The notes under the pieces were generated by a model. That model was not told the DNA's origin. It saw only the letters and a program-made list of their open reading frames with translations, and searched no databases. The position numbers were made by a program, and so were the translations under genes. DNA of 36,697 bases, from positions 1 through 36,697 of the forward strand of contig DATEHQ010000046.1 of assembly GCA_035279525.1 (NCBI GenBank), read 5' to 3'. Below are positions 15,102 through 23,065 of the stretch, in pieces; the stretch's first letter is position 1, and each line of letters starts with the position of its first letter. The stretch is from DATEHQ01 sp035279525. GTDB taxonomy: Bacteria > Chloroflexota > Dormibacteria > Dormibacterales > Dormibacteraceae.

Positions 15102-15827
15102 ATGCGCATCTGCACCTGGAACATCCAGCTCGGCCTGCGCCTCGATGCCGTCCTCGACACGGTGGAGAGCCGCGACGACTTTCGCGGCCTCGACCTGTTC
15201 GCGATCCAGGAGGCTTCCGTCCACGATGACAAGCCCGACGCGGAGGCCATCGCGCAGTCGCTGGGCCCCGACTACTCGTTCTTCCAGGCGACCGCTCAGG
15301 TCCACCGCCGGCATGAGCAGGCCAACGCCCTGGTCTGGCGGCGCGGCGTGTTCTCACCGCGGCGGCCGGAGATCGTGTCGCTGGCGCGCGTTGAGACAGT
15401 GAAGATGACACGTACGGAGAAGGCGCTGCTGCGCGCGGTGCGGCCTCAACGCCGGATGGCCCTCAGGCTCGAGTCCACGAGGCTTCGCGTCTACGTGATG
15501 CACCTCGACGTGATCGGGTTCGCGCACAAGCTGCAGCAGCTGCGTGCTGTGATCGACGATTCACGAGCGCGACCGGCGGTGCCGCTGACGGTGCTCGCCG
15601 GCGACCTGAATACTTTCGGGCCGCCGCAGCTGGCCCTCTGGCGAAGCCTGCGCGCCGCGGCACACGAGGCCGGCCTCGTCGAGCTCAGCCGCGGCATCCG
15701 CAGCACCCACTGGACGCGACAGAAGCTCGATGCCATCTACGTGCACGGCGACGTCCCCGCCAGGCATCGCGCCTGGACTTTGAAGGTGCGAGCCTCGGAT
15801 CATGTTCCGGTGTTCGCGGAGCTGTAG
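15102..15827 (+). CDS. Endonuclease/exonuclease/phosphatase (EEP) fold protein
   Basis: 241 residues from ATG 15102; the open frame extends 110 codons further but runs antisense through the preceding gene. All EEP motifs are present: N7 in TWNIQLG, E37 in AIQEAS, H134 in VMHLD, D168 and N170 in AGDLN, and D233-H234 in ASDHVPVF. This is the Mg-dependent catalytic set of the DNase I/sphingomyelinase/inositol-phosphatase superfamily. No signal peptide is seen, so action is probably cytoplasmic. It is followed 3 nt later by a phosphodiesterase of another superfamily, so the two may act on the same phospho-compound. Confidence 0.92.
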   Translation: MRICTWNIQLGLRLDAVLDTVESRDDFRGLDLFAIQEASVHDDKPDAEAIAQSLGPDYSFFQATAQVHRRHEQANALVWRRGVFSPRRPEIVSLARVETVKMTRTEKALLRAVRPQRRMALRLESTRLRVYVMHLDVIGFAHKLQQLRAVIDDSRARPAVPLTVLAGDLNTFGPPQLALWRSLRAAAHEAGLVELSRGIRSTHWTRQKLDAIYVHGDVPARHRAWTLKVRASDHVPVFAEL

Positions 15828-15830
15828 GTC

Positions 15831-17258
15831 GTGGGCAAGGGGCTGGTCGTGATGCACATCGACGGCGTCGGCGCGGACTCGCTCGAGGAAGCGCTGCGCA
15901 AGGGAGACATGCCATTCGTGCAGCACCTGATCGATGCCGAGGGATACGTGCCGCACCGCTATCGATGCGGGGTGCCTTCGACCACGCCGTTTGCGCAGGC
16001 GGGCATCCTCTACGGCGACAACTCTGAGATTCCGAGCTTCCGCTGGTGGGACAGGGAACGCAGGGTGCTCGTGCAGTTCGGAGCCCGCTCCACCTTCAAA
16101 AAGGTGGCGGACAAGTATTTCCGCGGCTCTCATCCACTCACCGAAGGCGGCGCGTGCATCGCGGCCTGCTACCCGGCAGGAGCGCGCGACGACTTCGGCA
16201 TCGCGTACCAGGACCGTTCGTACTCCAAGGACGAGAAGTCGCGCTCGGCGTGGACCGTCCTCCTCCCGTACCTCGCCAACCCCGTCCACCTCGGCGACTG
16301 GGTGTGGCAGGCCTTTGCCGTGCTGGCCCGCACCGCCAACGAATACGTGACCTCACGCTCGCGAGGGAGCCGCCCGGCGCGGAGCTACGTCTTCACGAAC
16401 GCGATCGAAGAGATCTTCATCCACCACCTCACGCGTTACGCGGTGCAGAAGGCCATGCGGGAGGGCTTCGCGCCGATTTACGCGGGGTTCTATGCCTTTG
16501 ACGAGGCCGGCCACGCGTTCGGTCCCGACGACCCGGCGGTGGTCGACGTCCTGAAGCACGTGGACCGATCCATTGAGAAGATCGCAAACGCGCGAGGCGA
16601 CGGCTACGAGCTGCTCGTGCTTTCGGACCACGGCCAGATCGAGACGCAGCCGTTCACGGCCGGCCATGGGCGGCCGCTCGGCGAGGTGCTGGCCGAGCTG
16701 CTGCCAGGCCACCGCGTGAGCGAGACGAAAGCGAGGACGTTCGGGCCCCCGGAGCAGGAGGCGAGCGGCCAGGTCATCGTCACCAGCTCCGGCGGCCTCG
16801 CCCATGTCTACTTCGCAGACCGCGACGAGCGACTCGATTATCCCGAGCTGGCCGCGGCCCATCCCGACCTCGCGGCCCGGCTGTCCGCGCACGAGAAGAT
16901 CGCTCTTGTGATGGCCCGCGAAGGGGAGCGTGACCTCTTCTTCGTGGCCGGCCGGCAATTGGAGGGCGACGCGGTCCGCAGCATGCTCGCCGGCTATGAC
17001 GACCCTGAAGTCCTCCTGTCGCAGCTGTCGCGCCTCAACTCGTTTCGCGCCGCGGGAGACCTCGTGCTGTTCGGCCGCTTCTTCGAGGACAGGCAGGTCA
17101 ACTTCGAGAACCAGGCGGGCGGGCACGGCTCGATCGGCGGCGAGCAGCTGCACCCCTTCGTCCTCGCCAAGCGCGATTGGGGGCTCGACCTGACCGGCGT
17201 CAAGGGCGCCCACGAGCTGCACCCCATCCTCAGCGACCTCCGCGACCGGCTCGCCTGA
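15831..17258 (+). CDS. Alkaline-phosphatase-superfamily phosphodiesterase/pyrophosphatase
   Basis: 475 residues from GTG 15831, 3 nt after the EEP gene. Metal and nucleophile motifs of the nucleotide pyrophosphatase/phosphodiesterase group: HIDGVG with D11, PSTTPF with nucleophile T51 or T52, DEAGHAFG at about 224, LSDHGQ at 265-270 (D266, H267) and GGHGS with H432. No signal peptide or membrane anchor is apparent, unlike secreted NPPs. The middle section (WTVLLPYLANPVHLGDWVWQ) is an insertion that could shape substrate choice. Likely hydrolyses a phosphodiester or pyrophosphate such as a lipid headgroup or nucleotide; substrate not known. Confidence 0.92.
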   Translation: MGKGLVVMHIDGVGADSLEEALRKGDMPFVQHLIDAEGYVPHRYRCGVPSTTPFAQAGILYGDNSEIPSFRWWDRERRVLVQFGARSTFKKVADKYFRGSHPLTEGGACIAACYPAGARDDFGIAYQDRSYSKDEKSRSAWTVLLPYLANPVHLGDWVWQAFAVLARTANEYVTSRSRGSRPARSYVFTNAIEEIFIHHLTRYAVQKAMREGFAPIYAGFYAFDEAGHAFGPDDPAVVDVLKHVDRSIEKIANARGDGYELLVLSDHGQIETQPFTAGHGRPLGEVLAELLPGHRVSETKARTFGPPEQEASGQVIVTSSGGLAHVYFADRDERLDYPELAAAHPDLAARLSAHEKIALVMAREGERDLFFVAGRQLEGDAVRSMLAGYDDPEVLLSQLSRLNSFRAAGDLVLFGRFFEDRQVNFENQAGGHGSIGGEQLHPFVLAKRDWGLDLTGVKGAHELHPILSDLRDRLA

Positions 17259-17268
17259 GGCTCGGGGC

Positions 17269-18132
17269 TCACCTGAGCGGGGCTTTTGGGCTCCACAGGT
17301 GCGCGGTCTGGACGAAAACCACCGCCGCCAGCACGAGTCCGCCGCCCAGGACCTGCACCGCCGCCAGCCGGTCGCCCAGCAGGACGACGGCGAGGACCAC
17401 GGTGATCACCGGCTCGAGGGTGCTGAGCAGTGCCGCCCTGGCTCCGCCGATGCGCGGCAGCGCCGCCATGAAGAGGGAAACCGCGACCATCGTGGGCACG
17501 ACCGCGATCGCCACACCCGCGGCCCACTGGTGCGCCGTCGCCGGTGGCGACAGCTGACCGCCCCCGCCTGCGAGGATGCAGAAGCTCAGCGCGGCGCCTG
17601 ACATGATCAGGGCGTTGGCGGGGAGGGCGGGTGTGCCCGCCATCACGCGCTCGCCGACCATGATGTAGGCGGTGTAGATCACGGCCGCCGAGACCGCGAG
17701 AAGCAGCGCCCACGACAGTCGAAGCTCGGCCCCGCCGACCAGCAGCACGAGGCCGGCGAAGCTCGCGAGGAGCGCGAGCAAATGCCATCGCGAGACGGCC
17801 CGGCGCTGGAAGAGCCAAGCCGCGAGGACGACGAGGCTCGGGTACATGTAGACGATGAGGACGCAGAGTGAGGCGGGAAGCGACCGCAGCGCCGTGAAAT
17901 AGGCCAGGGATTGGCCTGTGTAGATCACCGCGCCGACTGCGAAGAGTGTGAGGATTCGCCGCCGCGGCAGGCGGGTCGGGCTCTGCCGCGCGACCAATGA
18001 GAGGGCAAGCATCCCGCCGGCCGCGAGCACGAATCGGAACGCGAGCAGCTGCGAGGTGCCGAGGCCTGACGCGTAGGCGAACTTCGCCAGGATCGACAGC
18101 GAGCCGAAGGCGACGGCCGACACCAGCGCCAT
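17269..18132 (-). CDS. EamA/DMT-family transporter
   Basis: 287 residues, about ten hydrophobic helices in two repeated EamA units (about 1-130 and 140-275). Typical elements: FGSLSILAKFAY in helix 1, the end-of-repeat segment SLCVLIVYMYPSLVVLAAWL, and in the second repeat ALLSTLEPVITVVLAVVLLG then VLGGGLVLAAVVF. Family members export or import amino acids and other metabolites. The ATG at 18132 is used; no better upstream start exists before the preceding small gene ends at 18189. It ends 10 nt from the convergent phosphodiesterase gene. Confidence 0.93.
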   Translation of the reverse strand: MALVSAVAFGSLSILAKFAYASGLGTSQLLAFRFVLAAGGMLALSLVARQSPTRLPRRRILTLFAVGAVIYTGQSLAYFTALRSLPASLCVLIVYMYPSLVVLAAWLFQRRAVSRWHLLALLASFAGLVLLVGGAELRLSWALLLAVSAAVIYTAYIMVGERVMAGTPALPANALIMSGAALSFCILAGGGGQLSPPATAHQWAAGVAIAVVPTMVAVSLFMAALPRIGGARAALLSTLEPVITVVLAVVLLGDRLAAVQVLGGGLVLAAVVFVQTAHLWSPKAPLR

Positions 18133-18188
18133 GGCGGTGCCCGCCCACTGCGTCCGCCCCTCCGCGAGCGAAACCGACGCTGCGGTCT

Positions 18189-18401
18189 CTACGGCCAGAG
18201 CAGGTGGCCGAGCAGCATGCCGATCACGACCGCCAGTGCATACATGACACGAGGGATGCGCCGCACCGCGGCCCTCACGCCGTTGCTCATCGGATCACGA
18301 CCGTGGCGCAGCGCGATCGACTCCTCGAGCATGAGCAGGAAGACGATCAGCGACGCGGCGGTCGCGAGCAGCGAGAGGATCGCCTCGGGTGTGAACCTCA
18401 C
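18189..18401 (-). CDS. Small two-helix membrane protein, paralogue of its neighbour
   Basis: 70 residues with an N-terminal helix (ILSLLATAASLIVFLLML) and a C-terminal helix ending AVVIGMLLGHLLWP. The GTG start at 18401 overlaps the upstream gene's stop (GTGA). The C-terminal segment is nearly the same as AVVIGMMLGHFLWG in the gene just upstream, so the pair arose by duplication. Both place a basic or polar loop between the helices. No family recognised; function unknown, possibly subunits of one complex. Confidence 0.7.
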   Translation of the reverse strand: MRFTPEAILSLLATAASLIVFLLMLEESIALRHGRDPMSNGVRAAVRRIPRVMYALAVVIGMLLGHLLWP

Positions 18402-18646
18402 CTGCGCTCACCTGGCGCCGGCGGTGCGGTGCGGCCTCGCGCGGGCCCCCACAGGAAATGGCCGAGCATCATGCCGATCACGACGGCGACCGCGAAAGCG
18501 ATGCCGGGATACGTATGGACCGCGGGGCGAACGTAATCGGTGATCGGCTTGTTGCCCGTGAGGAGCGCCCAGGACTCGAAGCCCAGAAGGAGCGTGGTCG
18601 CGCCGAAGAGCGCGGTCGTCAGCCAGGAGAAGATGTTGCCGATCAT
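18398..18646 (-). CDS. Small two-helix membrane protein
   Basis: 82 residues from ATG 18646; the open frame continues far upstream but that part is antisense to the PAP2 phosphatase gene. Helix 1 is WLTTALFGATTLLLGFESWAL, a polar loop TGNKPITDYVRPAVHTYPG follows, then helix 2 AVAVVIGMMLGHFLWG and a short Pro/Arg-rich tail. It shares the AVVIGM-LGH-LW signature with the next gene. The start is only 33 nt from the divergent PAP2 start. No family recognised; function unknown. Confidence 0.7.
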   Translation of the reverse strand: MIGNIFSWLTTALFGATTLLLGFESWALLTGNKPITDYVRPAVHTYPGIAFAVAVVIGMMLGHFLWGPARGRTAPPAPGERR

Positions 18647-18679
18647 GGGCAGATATTGTGAGCGCCGCGTTTTCACGCT

Positions 18680-19315
18680 GTGAGCTGGGCGGACAAACGT
18701 CTTTTGGTCCTGGGGCTGATCCTCGCGGCGGCCGCGGCCGTGGCGAGCGTCTACATCGACCTGCATCCCTCGATCCCACAGGACGTGACCCTCGAGCGGG
18801 ACATACAGGCCGTCAACTGGGGCCCGCTCGCGCTGACGTTCCCGGTCTTCAGCTGGATAGGCGACGCGAAAGGAGCCGTGCTCGAGGCGGTGATCTTCAT
18901 CGCGATCCTGATCTTCAACCGTCGCACCTGGCTGGTCGCGCTCGGCTGTGGCGTGACGGCCGTCTGGTACGTGCTGCTGAATCACCTTGTGGCGAGGGCC
19001 CGCCCGACCCCGAGCCAGGTCCTCTTCGTCCACGAGCACCCGCCAGGCTCCAGTTTTCCCAGCGGTCACACGATGTTCGTCGTGACGATCGTGACGGTCC
19101 TGATGGTGTGCTTTGGGCTGCGCTTTCTGCCTCGATGGGCACAGGTCGCCGGTTGGGTCGTCGGCGCCCTGGTCGTGATGGCCAACGGGCTCAGCCGAAT
19201 CGACGTCGGCGCCCACTGGCCCAGCGACGTCCTGGCGGCCGTGCTCATCGCCGTGGCGTGGATCTGTCTGTACCTGTCCGTGCGCAGGATCTCGAGCTCC
19301 GCCCCGGGGACCTGA
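18680..19315 (+). CDS. PAP2-family membrane phosphatase
   Basis: 211 residues from GTG 18680 with about six membrane helices. The three acid-phosphatase motifs are in place: NHLVARARP (101-109, where the usual first Lys of K-x6-RP is Asn), SSFPSGH with H130, and SRIDVGAHWPSD with R173, H179 and D183. Such proteins dephosphorylate lipid phosphates such as undecaprenyl diphosphate or phosphatidic acid on the outer membrane face. The Asn for Lys change is a tolerated variation in some members and does not prove inactivity. It starts a forward run followed by the GAF gene 33 nt later. Confidence 0.92.
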   Translation: MSWADKRLLVLGLILAAAAAVASVYIDLHPSIPQDVTLERDIQAVNWGPLALTFPVFSWIGDAKGAVLEAVIFIAILIFNRRTWLVALGCGVTAVWYVLLNHLVARARPTPSQVLFVHEHPPGSSFPSGHTMFVVTIVTVLMVCFGLRFLPRWAQVAGWVVGALVVMANGLSRIDVGAHWPSDVLAAVLIAVAWICLYLSVRRISSSAPGT

Positions 19316-19348
19316 CCCCTGAGGTCGGGAGTTACCGTTACTGGATCG

Positions 19349-19837
19349 ATGGCACCCACAGCGCGCGAGCTGCTCGCTGAAGCCGCATCGCGCGGCGAAG
19401 ACCTCGAGACCCTCGCCCGCGGGTTGCTCGTGCGGCTGGTCGAGCTGACCGGCCTGAGCTCGACGTACCTCGCCGAGACAAGGCTGCGCGAGGACGAGCA
19501 GCGCATCCTGTTCGCCCACAACACGAGCAGCGTCTTTCACATCCCGGAGGACGTGTCGCTGCCCTGGTCGGAGGGGGTATGCAGGTTCGTGGTCGAGGGC
19601 GGACCCCACTACACCGATGACGCCCAGAAGCAGCTCCCGCGCAGCAGCGTGGCGCGGCTGCTCGAGATCCGCACCTTCGTGTCGTACCCCGTCTTCACCT
19701 CGGATGGGCGTTTCTTCGGCACGCTTTGCGGAGCGAGCAAGGAGCAGATCCAGATCGAGCAGGACATCCTCGACCTGATGCGCGAGTGCGCACGCCTCAT
19801 CGGCCAGCGCCTGAGGCGCGACGGTCGCCTGCGCTGA
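19349..19837 (+). CDS. Stand-alone GAF-domain protein
   Basis: 162 residues consisting of essentially one GAF domain: an N-terminal helix (LETLARGLLVRLVELTG), TYLAETR, LPWSEGVCRFVVEGG, EIRTFVSYPVFTSDGRFFGTLCG and a C-terminal helix. The IRTFVSYPVF...GTLCGAS core is the classic ligand-binding strand pair of GAF domains that sit in front of diguanylate cyclases or kinases. No output domain is attached here. It may sense a small molecule or redox state (one Cys in GVCRF, one in TLCGAS) and act on a partner protein. Starts at ATG 19349; the next gene begins 17 nt after its stop. Confidence 0.87.
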   Translation: MAPTARELLAEAASRGEDLETLARGLLVRLVELTGLSSTYLAETRLREDEQRILFAHNTSSVFHIPEDVSLPWSEGVCRFVVEGGPHYTDDAQKQLPRSSVARLLEIRTFVSYPVFTSDGRFFGTLCGASKEQIQIEQDILDLMRECARLIGQRLRRDGRLR

Positions 19838-19854
19838 CCCTGTAGCTTGGTGCC

Positions 19855-21357
19855 GTGGCCGGCGGGGTCCTGAACCAGCTTCTCGACGGCGGAGACCCGA
19901 ATCGCGTCGCGATCAGCGTGCCGGGCGGCATCGAGCTCTCCTACCGCGACCTGCGCCGCCAGGTCACCTCCGCGGCGGACGTGCTCGCGAGCCTCGGGCT
20001 GGGACGCGGCGACAGGATCGCGCTCGTGCTGCCGAACAGCGCCGAGGCGATAGTGATGTTTCTCGCGGCAGCGACAACCGGCACCGCGGCGCCCCTCAAC
20101 GGCGCATATAAAGAGGACGAGTTTCGCTTCTACCTGGAGGACACCGAGGCGCGGGCGCTGGTCGTGCCTCCAGGACAGGCGGAGGCGGCGCGCCGTGCTC
20201 TGTCCACCGCCGCGATTCCGATCGAGGCGGCCTTCGACGGGGACGGTCGCATCGTGCTCGAAAGCAAGGCGCCACGCGACAGCTCGCGATCCGCCGGCTC
20301 GCCCGACGAGGACGACGTGGCCCTTGTGCTCCACACCAGCGGCACCACAAGCCGTCCCAAGCTCGTCCCGCTGCGCCACCGCAACCTCTTCCATTCCGCG
20401 CGGAACATCGCGGGCACGTATGCGCTCACGCCTGACGACGTCGCGCTCTGCGTCATGCCGCTGTTCCACATCCACGGCCTGATGGCATCGACCATGGCGA
20501 CCTTCAGCTCGGGTGGCACGGTGGTGGTGCCACCCAGGTTCGATCCGATGACTTTCTGGCCCGTCGCACTGGAGAGCGGCGCGACCTGGTACTCCGCAGT
20601 GCCCACCATCCACCAGATGCTGCTCATGCGCAATCGCGGCGAGCGCCCGCAGGGTGCGGAGAAGCTCCGCTTCGTCCGCTCGAGCTCCTCCGCGCTCTCG
20701 CCGGAGACCATGCGACAGCTCGAGTCACGGTTCGGCGCGCCGGTGCTCGAGGCGTACGGCATGACGGAGGCGTCGCACCAGATGGCCTCCAACCCCCTGC
20801 CCCCGGGCGAACGACGTCCGGGCACCGTTGGCGTCGGGACCGGCGTGCGCATCGGCGTCATGGACGAGGCCGGCTCCCTTCAGCCGGAAGGCGCGCAGGG
20901 GGAGGTCGTGATCCAGGGCCCGAGCGTGATCGACGGATACGCGAGCAACCCGGAAGCGAACGCGAAGGCTTTCACGAACGGCTGGTTTCGCACCGGCGAC
21001 CAGGGCCGGCTCGACGAGGCCGGATACCTGTCGCTGGTCGGCCGGCTCAAGGAGATGATCAACCGCGGCGGCGAGAAGATCGCACCGAGGGAGATCGACG
21101 ACGCCCTCCTGCAGCACCCGGCCGTCGGCGAGGCGGTGGCCTTCGGCTCACCTCACCCGACATGGGGTGAGGAGGTGGTGGCGGCGGTCGTGCTCAAGGG
21201 CGACGCGACCGAGAAGGAGCTGATCGCGTTCGCGCGCGAGCGGCTGGCCGACTACAAAGTGCCGCGCAGGCTGTACATCGTGGAGCAGATCCCGCGCACG
21301 GCCACGGGCAAGATCCAGCGCCGGTCCGTGGCGGACGCCTTGAACCCTCGACAGTGA
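19855..21357 (+). CDS. Acyl-CoA ligase (ANL superfamily, PCS60/AAE3-like)
   Basis: 500 residues from GTG 19855. ANL motifs: the P-loop HTSGTTSRPK at about 159-168, PLFHIHGL, YGMTEAS at about 300, GWFRTGD at about 376, GRLKEMINRGGEKI and the C-terminal catalytic Lys in TATGKIQR. The segment AYKEDEFRFYLEDTEARALVVP is like the PCS60/AAE3 branch, some of which are oxalate-CoA ligases. That specificity is only suggested, and medium- or aromatic-acid ligases look similar. It activates a carboxylic acid to its CoA thioester using ATP. The stop overlaps the next start (GTGA). Confidence 0.93.
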   Translation: MAGGVLNQLLDGGDPNRVAISVPGGIELSYRDLRRQVTSAADVLASLGLGRGDRIALVLPNSAEAIVMFLAAATTGTAAPLNGAYKEDEFRFYLEDTEARALVVPPGQAEAARRALSTAAIPIEAAFDGDGRIVLESKAPRDSSRSAGSPDEDDVALVLHTSGTTSRPKLVPLRHRNLFHSARNIAGTYALTPDDVALCVMPLFHIHGLMASTMATFSSGGTVVVPPRFDPMTFWPVALESGATWYSAVPTIHQMLLMRNRGERPQGAEKLRFVRSSSSALSPETMRQLESRFGAPVLEAYGMTEASHQMASNPLPPGERRPGTVGVGTGVRIGVMDEAGSLQPEGAQGEVVIQGPSVIDGYASNPEANAKAFTNGWFRTGDQGRLDEAGYLSLVGRLKEMINRGGEKIAPREIDDALLQHPAVGEAVAFGSPHPTWGEEVVAAVVLKGDATEKELIAFARERLADYKVPRRLYIVEQIPRTATGKIQRRSVADALNPRQ

Positions 21358-22307
21358 CGGTCGCCATCGTCGGCGCGGGAGCCATCGGCGGGCTGCTCGG
21401 CGCGAATCTTGCGCGCAGCGGCGAGGATGTCACGCTGATCGCGCGCGGGGCTCACCTCGCCGCGATGCGGAGCCGTGGGCTGACGGTCCGCGGCCCGGGA
21501 GGGGAGTTCACCGTCCGTCCGCGATGCAGCGACGACATGGGGGCCATCGCCGGAGCCGCCGTGGTGTTCATCACGCTCAAGGCGCACGGCATCCCAGGCG
21601 CCGCGCCGGCCCTGGGGGCTGCGCTCTCGAAGCACGCGGCGGTGGTCGGCGCGATGAACGGCATCCCATGGTGGTACTTCCGGGACCGGCACCTGGAGAC
21701 CGTGGACCCGGGCGGGATCATCAACCGCAGCATCCCCTACGAGCAGGTCGTCGGCTGCGTCGTCTACCCCGCCGCCACGCTGGTCGAGCCCGGCGTGATC
21801 GAGCACGAAGAGGGCAACCGGTTCTCGCTGGGCGAACCCGACGGGTCGAAGAGCCAACGCGTGCAGGCGATCGCCGGCATGCTCGCGGCGGCGGGCTTCA
21901 AAGCGCAGGTGCAGGCCAACCTGAGGGCTGAGATCTGGCTCAAGCTGCTCGGCAACGCGACGCTCAACCCGGCCAGCGCGCTGACCGGCGCCACGCTCGC
22001 CGGCATGCTCGCCACGGAGGACGGCCGGGGGCTGGTGCGCAGGCTGATGGAGGAGGTCGCCGCGGTGGCGCGGTCGGTCGAGGTCGAGATCCCGGTCAGC
22101 ATCGAGCGGCGCATCCAGGGCGCAGCCGCGGTCGGCGAGCACAAGACGTCGATGCTGCAGGACCTCGAAGCCGGCAAGCCGCTGGAGATCGACGCGCTGC
22201 TCGGCGCGGTGATCGAGCTCGCCTCTCAAACCGGGGTGGAGGTGCCCCGCCTGCGGACCGTCTACGACCTGGTCAGGATGCAGTCCGCCGCGAGGCGGCG
22301 CGACTAG
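21354..22307 (+). CDS. 2-dehydropantoate 2-reductase family (ApbA/PanE)
   Basis: 317 residues from a GTG overlapping the ligase stop. N-terminal Rossmann NAD(P) site AIVGAGAIGGLLGANLA; middle MNGIPWWYF; C-terminal all-helical ApbA domain with the catalytic Lys region LRAEIWLKLLGNATLNPASAL and ending HKTSMLQDLEAGKPLEID, the diagnostic family signature. Canonical members reduce ketopantoate to pantoate for CoA synthesis. Many paralogues reduce other 2-oxo acids. Being translationally coupled to an acyl-CoA ligase and next to an acid-uptake transporter, this one may be catabolic rather than the housekeeping PanE. Confidence 0.92.
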   Translation: MTVAIVGAGAIGGLLGANLARSGEDVTLIARGAHLAAMRSRGLTVRGPGGEFTVRPRCSDDMGAIAGAAVVFITLKAHGIPGAAPALGAALSKHAAVVGAMNGIPWWYFRDRHLETVDPGGIINRSIPYEQVVGCVVYPAATLVEPGVIEHEEGNRFSLGEPDGSKSQRVQAIAGMLAAAGFKAQVQANLRAEIWLKLLGNATLNPASALTGATLAGMLATEDGRGLVRRLMEEVAAVARSVEVEIPVSIERRIQGAAAVGEHKTSMLQDLEAGKPLEIDALLGAVIELASQTGVEVPRLRTVYDLVRMQSAARRRD

Positions 22308-22312
22308 CGACC

Positions 22313-22984
22313 CTAGCCCGGCAGCCAGGGCGCCACGGGCGGGTGCCCGTCGATCGCCCAGCGCAGCGTGTCGAGGACCTCGGCGAGGTGTTCGCGCATG
22401 GCGGACTCGGCCAGGTCCTCGTCATGCGCCTTGAGCGCGCCGAAGATGGCCTCGTGCTCGCGCAGCGAACGCTCGGCGCGTCCCGGCCGAAGCGCAGTCT
22501 GGTACTGAAAGCGGATGGCCTGGGATTTCAAGCCGCCGACCAGGCGCACCGCGGTCGGATGGTCGGCGGCGGCCCAGATGATCTGGTGGAAGCGGGAATT
22601 GAGCTCTGAGTAGGCGAGCGCGTCCCCGTGCTCGACGTGCTCGCGCATCTCCTTGATCATGGTGCGAAGCTCGCGCAGCCCGCCGGCCCTGATCCGCTTT
22701 GCGGCTCGACGCGCCAGCAGTCCCTCGAGCGCGGCGCGCACCTCCTCGATCTCGAGCGCCTCACGATCGGACACGTGCCTGACGCGCGCTCCGCGGTTCT
22801 TCTCCAGCGTGACCAGGCCCTCCTGGTCGAGCCTGACCAGCGCCGCTCTGACCGCGGTCCGACCTGAGCGGATGCGCTGCGCGATGGACGCCTCGACGAG
22901 CCGCTCGTTGGGGTGGAACTGCCCGCCCACGATCGCCTCCCTGAGCTGGTGATAGGCATCGCGACGGGGCTCCTGAACCTTCAT
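22313..22984 (-). CDS. GntR-family transcriptional regulator, FCD (FadR) subgroup
   Basis: 223 residues. Residues about 5-75 form the winged helix-turn-helix: YHQLREAIVGGQFHPNERLVE, SGRTAVRAALVRLDQEGLVTLEKNRGARV. Residues about 80-215 are the all-helical FCD ligand domain (ALEIEEVRAALEGLLARRAA, NSRFHQIIWAAADHP, EHEAIFGALKAHDEDLAESAMREHL) with His and acidic residues that bind metal and a carboxylic-acid ligand in this subgroup. It is divergent from the ABC importer gene, with palindromes in the 81-nt interval, and convergent with the PanE-like gene 5 nt away. A local acid-responsive repressor is the natural reading. Confidence 0.95.
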   Translation of the reverse strand: MKVQEPRRDAYHQLREAIVGGQFHPNERLVEASIAQRIRSGRTAVRAALVRLDQEGLVTLEKNRGARVRHVSDREALEIEEVRAALEGLLARRAAKRIRAGGLRELRTMIKEMREHVEHGDALAYSELNSRFHQIIWAAADHPTAVRLVGGLKSQAIRFQYQTALRPGRAERSLREHEAIFGALKAHDEDLAESAMREHLAEVLDTLRWAIDGHPPVAPWLPG

Positions 22985-22999
22985 CTTGCCGTCTCGCAG

Positions 23000-23021
23000 A
23001 TTATCGTCAATAATGTCGACA
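23000..23021. promoter_or_regulatory. Candidate GntR operator between regulator and importer
   Basis: In the 81-nt divergent interval lie two abutting palindromes: ATTAT-CGTCA-ATAAT (23000-23014, perfect 5-bp arms) and TGTCGACA (23014-23021, perfect 8-bp). The stretch is markedly AT-richer than its surroundings. Position and symmetry suit a dimeric GntR/FCD regulator controlling both its own gene and the importer operon. Binding is inferred, not shown. Confidence 0.55.
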
Positions 23022-23054
23022 ATCTAGTCACGCTTTCAGTAAGTCACTGACACA

Positions 23055-23063
23055 GGGGAGGAG
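23055..23063 (+). promoter_or_regulatory. Strong ribosome-binding site of the importer lipoprotein gene
   Basis: GGGGAGGAG lies just before the GTG start at 23066. It is one of the clearest Shine-Dalgarno sequences in the window and fits the high expression expected of a solute-binding protein. Confidence 0.7.
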
Positions 23064-23065
23064 CC

